This document shows positions 1-6,515 of a DNA stretch of 11,617 bases, one piece after another. The stretch comes from JAIBJN01 sp035461525. Its GTDB lineage: Bacteria; Actinomycetota; Thermoleophilia; Gaiellales; Gaiellaceae. How positions within the stretch are numbered: the stretch's first letter is position 1; each line of letters starts with the position of its first letter. The translations under genes were made by a program, and so were the position numbers. Under the pieces are notes generated by a model, which was not told the DNA's origin, did not search any database, and saw only the letters and a program-made list of their open reading frames with translations. The stretch is taken from positions 1-11,617 of the forward strand of contig DATHVD010000004.1 in the NCBI GenBank assembly GCA_035461525.1, written 5' to 3'.

Positions 1-2
1 AC

Positions 3-461
3 CCGCTCGCGCCGGATCCCGCCCTGCCGCTCGCGCCGCACCCGCGCGCGGCCCTCCCGCGCCGGCTCGTCCGCGCGCTGCCGGCGCCGCTCGCCCTCTT
101 CGTCCTCGCGGGCGTCGCCTGGCCGTGGTGGGGGATCGCCGCCGCCGCCGCCCTCGCCATGCTTGCGGCGGCCGTCGCGCTCGACCGCTGGCGGCAGCTC
201 GGGCACGCCTTTCACGGAGTCCGGCTCGTCCTGCAGGAGGGAAGCCTCGTGCGCCGCCGCTCGGAGCTCGATCCCGGCGCCGCGGTCACGTTCGAGCTCC
301 GGAGCTCGCCGGGCCAACGCCGCGCCGGGCTCTGCACGCTCGAGCTCCACCTCGGCCAGGGCGCAGGCTCCCGCCGCGCGCTCGATCTCGGCGAAGAGCA
401 GGCCGCGGCCCTCCTGCCGCGCCTCCACCCGGCGCTGGCCGCGCTGTTCGAGCCCCGTTAG
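3..461 (+). CDS. C-terminal part of a membrane bPH_2 (DUF304/YdbT-like) protein, 5' truncated
   Basis: The reading frame is open from the left edge (first whole codon at 3) to a TAG at 459-461, giving 152 residues without a start, so the N-terminus lies off the contig. Visible order: a Pro/Arg-rich stretch ending in RRLVRAL (about 20-26), two hydrophobic segments (about 25-40 and 42-60) separated by a WPWW turn, then a soluble domain (about 67-150) beginning GHAFHGVRLVLQEGSLVRRR. That run (GHA..., LVL..GSL.RR, followed by beta-strand-like segments) is the usual look of the bacterial PH-like bPH_2 domain after a TM hairpin in YdbT/YdbS-type proteins. The role of this family is poorly defined; membrane association is expected. 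The gene ends tail to tail with the cyclase gene, sharing 458-461. An internal ATG at 159 exists but would cut off both TM segments. Family call is fairly good; function is unknown. Confidence 0.7.
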   Translation, partial: PLAPDPALPLAPHPRAALPRRLVRALPAPLALFVLAGVAWPWWGIAAAAALAMLAAAVALDRWRQLGHAFHGVRLVLQEGSLVRRRSELDPGAAVTFELRSSPGQRRAGLCTLELHLGQGAGSRRALDLGEEQAAALLPRLHPALAALFEPR

Positions 462-1306
462 CCGGCGAGCCGGTAGAGGCGGCGCCTCCCGGGAAGGCCT
501 TTGAGCTCATGCTCGCCCGCATCCTCGAACGAGAGCCCCGAGCCCTCGACGAGGCTCACCGCGGACGCCGAGACGAGCACCTCGTCCGGGCCGGCAAGGG
601 CGGCGATCCGCGCCGCGGCGTGAACGGCGACGCCGCGCACGTTGTCCGGCTGGCGCTCGACCTCGCCGGCGTGCACGCCCGCGCGGATGCGGAGCCCGTC
701 CTCGACCGCGCCGTCCCGGATCGCGGCCGCACAGCGGACGGCGCGGGCCGCGCCGTCGAACAGGGCGAGGAACCCGTCCCCGGTGTCGGTGACCCGAAGT
801 CCGTGGAAGCGGTCTAGGGCGGTATGGGCGCGGTCGCCGTGCCGGGCGAGAAGCCGCTTCCAGGTCGCGTCCCCGAGGGCGGCTGCCGTCGACGTCGAGT
901 CGACGATGTCGGTGACGAGCAGCGTCGCGACGACGCGCTCGCCGACCTCCGGGGCCTTCCCCCAGCCGCGCACGCCCGCGAACTCGATCGTCACCGCGGG
1001 CTCGTCCCCGACGACCCAGGCGTCGTGGCCCGGCGGAATGTCGAAGGCCTCGCCCTTGCGGATCATCCGTCTGGCCCCGGTGTCGGTCTCCACCGCTAGC
1101 TCCCCGGAGAGGAGCACGCCCTGGTGGTGGTGCTGGCAGCTCGGGGTTCCGACGATCGGCTGCATGTGCTCCGCCCATCTCCACCCGGGCTCGTGGACGA
1201 CCCGCGCGACGATCGTCTCGCCCACGACGACAACGTGCTGGCTGAGCCGGGGCAGCTCGACGATCTCGTCCGGCTCGTCGAAGCGCCTGGACTCGAGCCC
1301 CGCCAC
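458..1306 (-). CDS. Cupin domain fused to class III adenylate/guanylate cyclase-like domain
   Basis: 282 residues, GTG start at 1306, 10 nt after the trpB2 stop and without a clear Shine-Dalgarno, so probably translated by coupling. Residues about 10-110 form a cupin: EPGWRWAEH (39-47), CQHHHQGVLLSGEL (57-70, likely metal ligands) and GEAFDIPPGHDAW (85-97). Residues about 125-235 form a class III cyclase homology domain: LLVTDIVDSTS with the first metal Asp at D133, TGDGFLALFDG with the second at D177, VRGVAVHAAARI at 223-234 with the transition-state Arg R233, then the common tail GEHELKGLPG...LYRL. By eye, three family positions differ: the purine-recognising Lys is Thr173, the Asp/Thr of the G-x-D-V-N motif is Ala227, and its Asn is His229 (the His is common in actinobacterial members). 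Metal binding looks intact, so nucleotide binding is likely, but cAMP synthesis is uncertain. The cupin may act as a ligand sensor for the operon (inference). Confidence 0.85.
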   Translation of the reverse strand: MAGLESRRFDEPDEIVELPRLSQHVVVVGETIVARVVHEPGWRWAEHMQPIVGTPSCQHHHQGVLLSGELAVETDTGARRMIRKGEAFDIPPGHDAWVVGDEPAVTIEFAGVRGWGKAPEVGERVVATLLVTDIVDSTSTAAALGDATWKRLLARHGDRAHTALDRFHGLRVTDTGDGFLALFDGAARAVRCAAAIRDGAVEDGLRIRAGVHAGEVERQPDNVRGVAVHAAARIAALAGPDEVLVSASAVSLVEGSGLSFEDAGEHELKGLPGRRRLYRLAG

Positions 1307-1316
1307 GCGAGCGCGT

Positions 1317-2693
1317 CTACGCCGAGGTGCCCGCCGGCTTCGGCAGGGGCTCGATCGCCTTCAGCGCCCGCGCGATCTCCTCCTCGGGCAGCTCGAAGTC
1401 CTCCAGCTTCCCGTGCAGGTACGCGTCGTAGGCGCCCAGGTCGAAGTGGCCGTGGCCGGAGAGGTTGAAGAGGATCGTGCGCTCGCGGCCCTCCTCGTCC
1501 GCCTTCGCGGCCGCCTCGACGACGCCGTGGATCGCGTGGGCCGCTTCGGGCGCGGGGATGATCCCCTCGCAACGGGCGAAGCGCACGGCGGAGGCGAAGA
1601 CGTCCCGCTGGCCGTAGGCCTCGGCGCGCACGAGCCCGTCGAGGACGAGCTGCGAGACGAGCGGCGCCATCCCGTGGTAGCGAAGGCCGCCGGCGTGAAT
1701 CCCGGGCGGGACGAAGTCGTGCCCGAGCGTGTGCATGGCGACGAGCGGCGTGAGCTGAGCCGTGTCGCCGAAGTCGTAGGCGTACGGGCCGCGCGTGAGC
1801 GTCGGGCACGCGGCGGGCTCGCAGGCGAGGACCTCGATGTCGCGGCCGGCGAACTTCTCGCGCAGGAAGGGGAAGGCGAGGCCCGCGAAGTTGGAGCCGC
1901 CGCCGACGCAGCCGGCGACGAGGTCGGGGAAGACGCCCGCCTGGTCCATCTGTGCGAGCGCCTCCTGCCCGATCACGGTCTGGTGCATGAGGACGTGGTT
2001 CAGGACGCTGCCGAGCGAGTACGCGGTGTCCTCGCGCTGGGCCGCGTCCTCGACGGCCTCGGAGATGGCGATGCCTAGGCTTCCCGGCGAGTCGGGATCC
2101 GCCTCGAGCATCGCACGGCCCGAGTTGGTGTCCTCGGACGGGCTCGGGACGACGGTCGCGCCCCACGTCTCCATCATCGAGCGCCGGTACGGCTTCTGGT
2201 CGTAGGAGACCCTGACCATGTAGACCTTGCACTCGAGCCCGAAGAGCTGCGCGGCGAGCGCGACGGCGCTCCCCCACTGCCCGGCGCCGGTCTCGGTCGC
2301 GATTCGCGTTCGGCCCGACTCCTTCACGAAGTAGGCCTGCGCGACGGCCGTGTTGGGCTTATGGCTCCCGGCCGGGCTCGTGCCCTCGTACTTGTAGAAG
2401 ATCTTCGAGCGCGTCCCCAGCTCGCGCTCCAGCCGGAACGCGCGGTGGACGGGCGTCGGCCGCCAGAGGCGGAGGACGTCGCGCACGGGCTCGGGGATCG
2501 GCACCTCGGCGTCGCGGGAGACCTCCTGGAGGATGAGATCCATCGGGAAGAGGGGCGCGAGGTCGTCCGGGCCGATCGGCTCGCCGGTGCCGGGATGGAG
2601 CACCGGCTGCGCCGGGTTCGGCATGTCGGCCTGGATGTTGTACCAGCGCTCGGGAATGGCGCTCTCGGGCAGGGTGATCTTCGTGTCAGTCAT
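1317..2693 (-). CDS. trpB2: Tryptophan synthase beta-like protein, TrpB2 type
   Basis: 458 residues from ATG at 2693. TrpB2 proteins are PLP enzymes that join L-serine and indole to tryptophan, usually without a TrpA partner; none is encoded here. TrpB2 hallmarks seen: the long N-terminal extension with IPERWYNI and QPVLHPGTGEPI (about 13-40), LFPMDLILQEVS (48-59), R-P-T-P (78-81), the PLP Schiff-base lysine K112 in AGSHKPNTA, the catalytic glutamate E134 in ETGAGQWG, the phosphate loop GGGSN (264-268), and a C-terminal SGHGHFDL. Length is normal for TrpB2 (about 420-460) and exceeds TrpB1 (about 400). All key residues are present, so it should be active. It is fourth in the leftward operon, 18 nt after the dehydratase stop. 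The nearest purine-rich SD (AGGAG) is 15 nt from the ATG, but TATCCT lies 9 nt before it, so a leaderless internal promoter is possible. A TDO-family gene in the same locus suggests tryptophan turnover. Confidence 0.93.
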   Translation of the reverse strand: MTDTKITLPESAIPERWYNIQADMPNPAQPVLHPGTGEPIGPDDLAPLFPMDLILQEVSRDAEVPIPEPVRDVLRLWRPTPVHRAFRLERELGTRSKIFYKYEGTSPAGSHKPNTAVAQAYFVKESGRTRIATETGAGQWGSAVALAAQLFGLECKVYMVRVSYDQKPYRRSMMETWGATVVPSPSEDTNSGRAMLEADPDSPGSLGIAISEAVEDAAQREDTAYSLGSVLNHVLMHQTVIGQEALAQMDQAGVFPDLVAGCVGGGSNFAGLAFPFLREKFAGRDIEVLACEPAACPTLTRGPYAYDFGDTAQLTPLVAMHTLGHDFVPPGIHAGGLRYHGMAPLVSQLVLDGLVRAEAYGQRDVFASAVRFARCEGIIPAPEAAHAIHGVVEAAAKADEEGRERTILFNLSGHGHFDLGAYDAYLHGKLEDFELPEEEIARALKAIEPLPKPAGTSA

Positions 2694-2711
2694 CGTGGGG
2701 CGAGGATACTC

Positions 2712-3656
2712 CTACGGCGTCTCGCCCGCGAGGATGTGGGCCAGGACGGCGGTGTCGATGTTCCCGCCGGAGACGATCGCCACGACCTTGCCCCCGCCGG
2801 CGCGGCCCGCGAGCGTCGAGGCGAGCGCGAGTGCGCCGGCGCCCTCGGCGATCACGCGCACGCGTTCGGCGAGGAGGCGGACGGCGGCCGCGGTCTCGTC
2901 CAGCGTGACCACGTCCGAGGCCGTCACGAGCGGCCGCGCGAGCCCCCACATCTTCGGCAGGAGAGCGCGCGCGCCGGACCCGTCCACCCAGGTGGCGCGG
3001 TAGTCGATCGCGCGGGGCTCGCCCGCGGCGAGGGAGGCGGCGAGCGGCGCCGCGGTCTCGAGCTCGGCCGCCCGGATCTCGGTCTCCGGCCGTAGGGCCT
3101 TGACCGCGCTCGCGATCCCGACGAGGAGCCCGCCGCCGCCCCAGGGGACGACGACCGTGTCCACGTCGGGCAAGTCCTCGAGCAGCTCGAGCCCGATGGT
3201 GCCGTTCCCCGCCATCACCGGCTCGTCCTCGACCGGATGGACGAAGACGCCCTCGACGCCCGGGTAGCCGCGCTCCTCGAGCGCCTGCCACCAGCGGTCG
3301 AAGGGCACCTTCACGTACGCGCCGCCGAGGCGCTCGATCGCGTCGAGCTTCGTCTGCGGCGCGTGGTCGGGGACGATCACGGTGCAGGGGACGCCGAGCT
3401 CCCGCGCCGCCCACGCCACACCCTGGGCCATGTTCCCGGCGCTCGCTGTGACGACGCCGCCGGCGAGCGCCTCGCGCGGGGCCTGCGCGATCGCGTTGTA
3501 GGCGCCGCGGATCTTGAAGCTGTTGATGGGCTGGAGGGTCTCCAGCTTCAGGTGGATCTCGGCGGGCGCGTCCACGTGCAGGCGGACGAGCGGCGTGCGC
3601 ACGGCCGTGCCGGCGATCCGCTCGCGCGCCGCGCGGATCTCCTCGAGCGGGATCAC
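2712..3656 (-). CDS. PLP-dependent threonine/serine dehydratase-like enzyme without ACT domain
   Basis: 314 residues starting at GTG 3656, which overlaps the upstream stop as GTGA; GGAGG at 3664-3668 lies 7 nt before it, fixing this start even though the frame stays open far upstream. Fold-type II PLP enzyme: Schiff-base lysine K48 in NSFKIRGA, TASAGNMAQGVAWAA (70-84), EDEPVMAGNGTIGLELLE (143-160), the phosphate-binding loop PWGGGGLLVG (171-180), and SGGNID (296-301) near the C-terminus. These match threonine/serine ammonia-lyases and relatives (IlvA catalytic domain, TdcB, EutB, BhcB, serine racemase), which eliminate water from beta-hydroxy amino acids to give an enamine/imine. It ends right after the catalytic domain, so isoleucine feedback through an ACT domain is not possible. 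Translational coupling to an OCD-family reductase recalls EutB/EutC and BhcB/BhcD, so the substrate may be a hydroxylated amino acid other than threonine. Family certain, substrate not. Confidence 0.88.
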   Translation of the reverse strand: MIPLEEIRAARERIAGTAVRTPLVRLHVDAPAEIHLKLETLQPINSFKIRGAYNAIAQAPREALAGGVVTASAGNMAQGVAWAARELGVPCTVIVPDHAPQTKLDAIERLGGAYVKVPFDRWWQALEERGYPGVEGVFVHPVEDEPVMAGNGTIGLELLEDLPDVDTVVVPWGGGGLLVGIASAVKALRPETEIRAAELETAAPLAASLAAGEPRAIDYRATWVDGSGARALLPKMWGLARPLVTASDVVTLDETAAAVRLLAERVRVIAEGAGALALASTLAGRAGGGKVVAIVSGGNIDTAVLAHILAGETP

Positions 3657-4633
3657 AGCTCGACCTCCGTGCCGGCGCCCTCCTCGCGGGCGCGGCGGAC
3701 GACGTGCTCGGCGGCGGCGAGGTCCTCGACGGCGAGGCCGAGCGACTTGAAGACGGTCAGCTCGTCGGGCGAGGTCCGGCCCTCGGCGCGGCCGGTGAGG
3801 AGCTCGCCCAGCTCGGCGCGGATGTGGTCGGGGCCGATCGCACCCTCCCGCCGGGGGAAGAGGAAGTCGCCGGCCTCGTTCAGCGTTGACTCCCGGCGGT
3901 CGACGAACAGCGAGGCCGCCGCCATCGTCTCCGTGTCGAGCTCGCGGGTGGTCGCGATGCTCGAGCCGACCGCGTTCACGTGCGTCCCGGGGGCGAGCCA
4001 GGCGCGGCGGAGCACGGGCTCCCGGGAGGTGGTCGTCGTGCAGACGACGTCGGCCTCGCGCACCGCCTCCTCGGCGCTCGCGGCGGCCTCGACCGGGAAG
4101 GGCGTCGAGGCCTCCGAGGCGACGGCCTCGGCGTGGGCGCGCGTGGGGCTCCAGATCCGCGCGCGCTCGAAGGGGCGTGCGGCCGCCATCGCCTCGAGGT
4201 GCGAGCGCGCCTGCACCCCCGCGCCGAGGACGGCGAGCTCGCGCGCGTCCTCGCGGGCGAGGAGCCGCGTGGCGACCGCCGAGACAGCGGCCGTCCTGAT
4301 CGCCGTGATCGCCGAGGCGTTCAGCGCCGCGCGGAGCTCGCCGGTCTCGCCGTCGAAGAGGAGGACGGTGCCCTGGTGGGCGTCGAGGCCGCGCGCCGCG
4401 TTCCCGGGGAAGACGCAGACGGCCTTCAGCCCGAAGGCCGGCTCGGGCCGGGAGCGATGGGCGGGCATGAGGCCCATGAGCCCCTCGGCGTCGTCCGGCC
4501 GGAAGACGAAGCGGAGCGGCTGGCTCATGTCGCCGTGCTCGAGCGCCGCGAGGGCCTCGGCCATGACCTCGACGCACTCCTCCATGGGGAGGAGCCGCTC
4601 GAGGTCGCGCTCGGAGAGGACGAGGACGCTCAT
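3653..4633 (-). CDS. Ornithine cyclodeaminase / mu-crystallin family NAD(P)-dependent oxidoreductase
   Basis: 326 residues from ATG 4633, overlapping the AKR stop as ATGA. The family holds ornithine cyclodeaminase, archaeal alanine dehydrogenase, ketimine/iminosuccinate reductases, SbnB and EutC. Seen: N-terminal substrate domain (MEECVEVMAEALAAL, about 17-31), substrate-contact lysine K70 in FGLKAVCVFPGN, NASAITAIRTAAVSA (105-119) with R113, the Rossmann loop VLGAGVQARSHLEA (135-148), ADVVCTTTTSREPVL (194-208), HVNAVGSSIATTRELD (218-233) and VDRREST...GDFLFP (244-260). The catalytic Asp of Pseudomonas ornithine cyclodeaminase (D228, in a GGD motif) falls by eye on Ser225 here, so true cyclodeamination is doubtful and an imine reductase or amino-acid dehydrogenase role is more likely. 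Length is normal. The GTGA overlap with the downstream dehydratase suggests the two act on successive intermediates. Confidence 0.88.
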   Translation of the reverse strand: MSVLVLSERDLERLLPMEECVEVMAEALAALEHGDMSQPLRFVFRPDDAEGLMGLMPAHRSRPEPAFGLKAVCVFPGNAARGLDAHQGTVLLFDGETGELRAALNASAITAIRTAAVSAVATRLLAREDARELAVLGAGVQARSHLEAMAAARPFERARIWSPTRAHAEAVASEASTPFPVEAAASAEEAVREADVVCTTTTSREPVLRRAWLAPGTHVNAVGSSIATTRELDTETMAAASLFVDRRESTLNEAGDFLFPRREGAIGPDHIRAELGELLTGRAEGRTSPDELTVFKSLGLAVEDLAAAEHVVRRAREEGAGTEVEL

Positions 4634-5610
4634 CCCTGGAAGTACGCCGCCAGCTCGGCGCGCTCGTCCTCACCCAAGGCGAGGTCGAGGGCCCCGCGCG
4701 CGGGGTCGAGGTGCGCGGGACGGCGCGGGCCGAGGATGGTCGAGGTCACGAGGGGATGATGGACGACCCAGGCCAGGGCGAGCGTCGCCATGTCCGTCCC
4801 GCGCTCGCGCGCGGCGGCCTCGAGCGCCTCGAGGCCCGCGAAGGTGCGCTGGTTCTCGATCCGCTCGTACGGCTCGGGCCGGAGGGTCATGCGCGAGCCC
4901 TCGGGGTAGGACGCGCCGCGCCGGTACTTGCCCGTCAGCCACCCGCCGGCGAGCGGGCCGAAGGGCGTGTAGCCGAGGCCGTGCTCGGCGCAGAGCGGGA
5001 GCACGTCCTCCTCGTCGCCGCGCTCGAGGAGGCTGTAGGAGTTCTGCACCCACTCGAAGCGGACGAGGCCGCGCTCCTCGCTCGCCGCGAGCGCCTGCTC
5101 GAGCTCGGGCGCCGTCACGTTGCTCGCGCCCACGGCGCAAACCTTGCCGGCGCGGACGAGCCCGTCGAGCGCCTCGAGCGTGTCGGCGATCGGCGTCTCC
5201 GGGTCGGGGGCGTGGATGACGTAGAGGTCGACGCGCTCGACGCCGAGCCGCTCCAGGCTCCCCTCGATCTGCCGGCGAATGCGGTCGGGGGCGAGGCCCC
5301 GGTCGGCCGGGTCGCCCTCGACCGAGTGGAAGACCTTCGTCGAGAGGACGATCCGCCCGCGCGTCTCAGCCGGCTGTCGCGCGAGCCAGCGCCCGATCCA
5401 GCGCTCGCTCCGACCGCCGCCGTAGGCGTCGGCCGTGTCGAAGAGCGTGATCCCGAGCGCGGCCGCAGCGTCCATGAGCGCGAAAGCCTCCTCCTCGCTC
5501 TCGCCCTGGCCGAAGAAGGCCGGCGCGGAGCCGACTCCGCCGAAGTTGCCGCAGCCGAGCGCGAGACGCGAGACCTCGATCCCCGTTTCTCCCAGGCGGC
5601 GATGCTCCAT
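4630..5610 (-). CDS. Aldo/keto reductase family protein
   Basis: 326 residues from ATG 5610. The frame is open further upstream to 6204, but that part is antisense to the TDO gene; the start is set by the canonical AKR N-terminus MEHRRLGETGIEVSRLALGCGNFGG. The (beta/alpha)8 NADPH-dependent carbonyl reductase tetrad is present: D58 and Y63 in FDTADAYGGG, K92 in LSTKVFH, H133 in LYVIHAPDPETP. Cofactor-side motifs also fit: VGASNVT, WVQNSYSLLERGDE, TPFGPLAGGWLTGKY. The family reduces aldehydes and ketones in the cytosol; the substrate cannot be read from sequence. It is the first gene of the leftward operon, ends in an ATGA overlap with the OCD-family gene, and is divergent from the TDO gene with 30 bp between the two ATGs. 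The only SD-like sequence, AAGGA, is 14-15 nt from the ATG, which is long. Confidence 0.92.
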   Translation of the reverse strand: MEHRRLGETGIEVSRLALGCGNFGGVGSAPAFFGQGESEEEAFALMDAAAALGITLFDTADAYGGGRSERWIGRWLARQPAETRGRIVLSTKVFHSVEGDPADRGLAPDRIRRQIEGSLERLGVERVDLYVIHAPDPETPIADTLEALDGLVRAGKVCAVGASNVTAPELEQALAASEERGLVRFEWVQNSYSLLERGDEEDVLPLCAEHGLGYTPFGPLAGGWLTGKYRRGASYPEGSRMTLRPEPYERIENQRTFAGLEALEAAARERGTDMATLALAWVVHHPLVTSTILGPRRPAHLDPARGALDLALGEDERAELAAYFQG

Positions 5611-5640
5611 CGAGCGGCAAAGTATCCTTGCGCGAGGGGC
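5611..5640. promoter_or_regulatory. 30-bp divergent AKR/TDO intergenic region with possible -10 element
   Basis: This is the only DNA between the AKR ATG (5610, leftward) and the TDO ATG (5641, rightward). It is less GC-rich than its surroundings and holds AGTATCCT (5621-5628). TATCCT (5623-5628) matches four of six TATAAT positions and lies 12 nt before the TDO ATG, which would give a very short leader; GAGGGG (5634-5639) abuts the ATG too closely for a standard SD. On the other strand the same bases read AAGGATACTT. No convincing -35 was found on either strand. If both genes start here, their promoters overlap or lie partly inside the opposite gene. Promoter assignment is inference from position and composition. 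Confidence 0.4.
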
Positions 5641-6357
5641 ATGCACGAGAATCTGACCGAGGACGAGTTCGCGCCGATCCTCCCGGGCCCGGGTGCGAGC
5701 GACTACGAGCGCTACCTGCGCACGGACGATCTCCTGGCCCTGCAGAAGACGCCGGAGGAGATGGCCCACCGGGACGAGCTCCTCTTCCAGACGACGCACC
5801 AGGCCTCGGAGCTCTGGCTCAAGCTGGCCTGCTTCGAGGTCGAGACCGCGACCGGGCACATGCGCGCCGGCGAACTCGACGCGGCGATCCGGCTCCTGCG
5901 CCGGGCGACCGAGTGCATCGAGCTGATCACGACCCAGATCCACATGCTCGAGCACATGTCGCCCTGGGAGTACCAGGTGGTGCGGCGCGTGCTCGGGCAC
6001 GGGAGCGGGTTCGACTCGCCCGGCTTCAGGGACGTGCGGCGGGTCTCGCCGCCGCTGGGGGAGGCCTTCCACGAGCTCCTCCGCGAGCGGGGCCTCACCG
6101 TCGTCGAGCTCTACCGCCGCGGGCGCGAGTTCGAGCAGCTCTACCAGCTCGGCGAGCTCCTGATGGAGTGGGACGAGCGCATCGCGCTCTGGCGCGTGCA
6201 CCACTTCAAGCTCGTGGAGCGCGTGATCGGCGGCGAGGTGGTCGGGACGCAGGGAACGCCGGTGGAGATCCTCGGGAACCTCATCTCGAAGATGCGCTTC
6301 CCGGAGCTCTGGCGCGCCCGTAGCGAGCTGACCGAGCTGGCGAAGCTCGAGGACTGA
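5641..6357 (+). CDS. Tryptophan 2,3-dioxygenase family protein (short variant)
   Basis: 238 residues, ATG 5641 to TGA 6355-6357. TDOs are heme enzymes that open the indole ring of L-Trp to N-formylkynurenine. Family signatures: DYERYLRTDDLLALQ (21-35), HRDELLFQTTHQASELWLK (43-61) with the distal His H53, HMLEHMSPWEYQVVRRVLGHGSGFDS (101-126) where R115 matches the carboxylate-binding Arg, WRVHHFKLVERVIG (184-197) whose H188 aligns with the proximal heme His of the W-R-x-x-H motif, and RFPELWRARS near the end. Two departures: it is shorter than characterised bacterial TDOs (about 260-300), and the substrate loop GTGGSSG reads GTQGTPV (202-208), keeping only the Thr. A heme protein of this family is near certain; tryptophan as substrate is likely but not proven. 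An in-frame ATG at 5602 would overlap the AKR start and adds nothing conserved. Converges on the class V PLP gene. Confidence 0.88.
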   Translation: MHENLTEDEFAPILPGPGASDYERYLRTDDLLALQKTPEEMAHRDELLFQTTHQASELWLKLACFEVETATGHMRAGELDAAIRLLRRATECIELITTQIHMLEHMSPWEYQVVRRVLGHGSGFDSPGFRDVRRVSPPLGEAFHELLRERGLTVVELYRRGREFEQLYQLGELLMEWDERIALWRVHHFKLVERVIGGEVVGTQGTPVEILGNLISKMRFPELWRARSELTELAKLED

Positions 6358-6370
6358 GCGAGGTCCGGCG

Positions 6371-6385
6371 CCGGGCCGAGCCCGG
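6371..6385 (+). terminator. Possible terminator hairpin after the TDO gene
   Basis: CCGGGC (6371-6376), loop CGA, GCCCGG (6380-6385): a perfect 6-bp all-GC stem starting 14 nt after the TDO stop, preceded by the palindrome CCGGCGCCGG (6365-6374) that offers an alternative fold. No U tract follows (the next bases are GCAAACG), so this is at best a non-canonical terminator. In DNA this GC-rich such hairpins also arise by chance. Confidence 0.3.
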
Positions 6386-6425
6386 GCAAACGACCCCGGA
6401 AGCCGCGGGCGCCTCCGCGAACTCC

Positions 6426-6448
6426 CCTTGCAGCAGACTGTTGCAAGG
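6426..6448. terminator. Inverted repeat in the convergent intergenic region, possible bidirectional terminator
   Basis: CCTTGCA (6426-6432) and TGCAAGG (6442-6448) form a perfect 7-bp stem with a 9-nt loop, midway between the convergent stops at 6357 and 6530. Its mixed base composition makes it less likely to be a chance product of GC bias than its neighbours. There is no T tract on either side. Position fits a bidirectional transcription stop; a protein-binding dyad is the alternative. The rest of 6358-6529 (172 bp) holds no gene that I can see, only the GTGCC-A-GGCAC dyad at 6505-6515. Confidence 0.35.
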
Positions 6449-6504
6449 CCCCTTCGGTCCGCCGGGAACGTCCGCTGCCGCCCCGTCCCTCGCGGACACG
6501 CCCG

Positions 6505-6515
6505 GTGCCAGGCAC
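6505..6515. repeat. Short palindrome GTGCC-A-GGCAC
   Basis: An 11-bp dyad with perfect 5-bp arms lies 15 bp beyond the stop of the class V PLP gene. Flanking GGACA (6494-6498) and TGTCC (6523-6527) are also complementary, so a larger cruciform or hairpin of about 34 nt can be drawn. No second copy was noticed in this window. It could be part of a dispersed intergenic repeat, a regulator site or a terminator; only a genome-wide copy count can decide. Confidence 0.3.

Noticed and set aside
1096..2277. 393-codon minus-strand frame overlapping trpB2 and the cyclase
   Set aside because: Arg-rich alternate frame of two well-supported genes; no recognisable domain.
3657..4673. Upstream extension of the dehydratase frame giving a 653-residue product
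   Set aside because: The extra part is an Arg/Pro-rich shadow of the OCD-family gene. GTG 3656 with GGAGG at 7 nt is the proper start.
4711..5640. In-frame extension of the TDO frame upstream to 4711
   Set aside because: It runs antisense through the AKR gene. TDO-family similarity begins after the ATG at 5641 and the extension is low-complexity Ala/Arg/Glu.
5611..6204. Upstream extension of the AKR frame on the minus strand
   Set aside because: It is antisense to the TDO gene; the canonical AKR N-terminus starts at 5610.
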